Assembly: GCA_902782625.1 (NCBI GenBank)
Contig: CACZNZ010000423.1
Coordinates: forward strand, 1-6,570
Length of the DNA: 6,570 bases
Direction: 5' to 3'
Source of the DNA: an uncultured Lachnospiraceae bacterium
GTDB taxonomy: Bacteria > Bacillota > Clostridia > Lachnospirales > Lachnospiraceae
The notes under the pieces are model-generated. The model saw only the letters and a program-made list of their open reading frames with translations. It was not told where the DNA came from and did not search any database. Positions 6,554-6,570 of the stretch are shown piece after piece; position 1 is the stretch's first letter, and the number at the start of each line of letters is the position of its first letter. The position numbers and the translations under genes were made by a program.

Positions 6554-6570
6554 ATGGATAGAAAAGCGCA
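6554..6570 (+). CDS. Start of a rightward gene, cut by the window end
   Basis: ATG at 6554 follows GAGGA at 6543-6547 at a normal spacing (about 7 nt) and sits roughly 45 nt behind the extended -10 promoter. Only five complete codons are visible (MDRKA, then CA-). Promoter, RBS and start codon are in the right order, which is why I call it a gene. The product cannot be identified. It is divergent from gene 2. Confidence 0.55.

Overview
The window looks like chromosomal DNA from a low-to-mid GC Gram-positive of the Clostridia/Lachnospiraceae type. This is inferred from strong AGGAGG-type ribosome binding sites, sigma-A promoters, Gram-positive signal peptides, and secreted proteins built from C1 peptidase, lectin-like, Big_2, Fn3, DUF6273, GLUG and 'Y(T/N)GK' modules that are common in gut and oral Clostridia. 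No species can be named from the sequence alone.

Layout. Positions 1-143 hold the promoter and leader of gene 1: a consensus TTGACA, a 17-bp spacer and TGaTACAAT, then AGGAGG. Gene 1 (144-3578, +) encodes a 1144-residue secreted papain-family (C1) cysteine protease with all four active-site residues. It is followed by a lectin-like domain, Ig-like and Fn3 modules, and a very Lys-rich C-terminus. Positions 3579-3652 hold a perfect 18-bp hairpin flanked by T runs on both strands, which serves as a bidirectional terminator for two convergent genes. Gene 2 (6367-3653, -) encodes a 904-residue secreted protein: a DUF6273 domain, an Ig-like region, a GLUG-type beta-helix with a 27-28 residue period, a 4 x 15-bp Asn/Asp linker repeat, a 'YNGK' module and a Lys-rich C-terminal domain. 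Positions 6368-6553 are a divergent intergenic region with a promoter for gene 2, a separate extended -10 promoter facing right, and a small inverted repeat between them. A third gene starts at 6554 and runs off the window.

How they fit together. Genes 1 and 2 are separate transcription units that meet tail to tail. Both products are predicted to be exported. Neither has an LPXTG sorting signal, a lipobox or a C-terminal membrane anchor, and both end in strongly basic beta-rich modules that could hold them to the anionic cell wall. The plausible picture is an extracellular protease and an adhesin-like surface protein from the same secreted repertoire. A direct functional link is not shown. 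I saw no mobile element, CRISPR array, tRNA/rRNA or riboswitch. The strongest novelty candidates are the domain combinations and the divergent control region at the right end, rather than a new enzymatic system.
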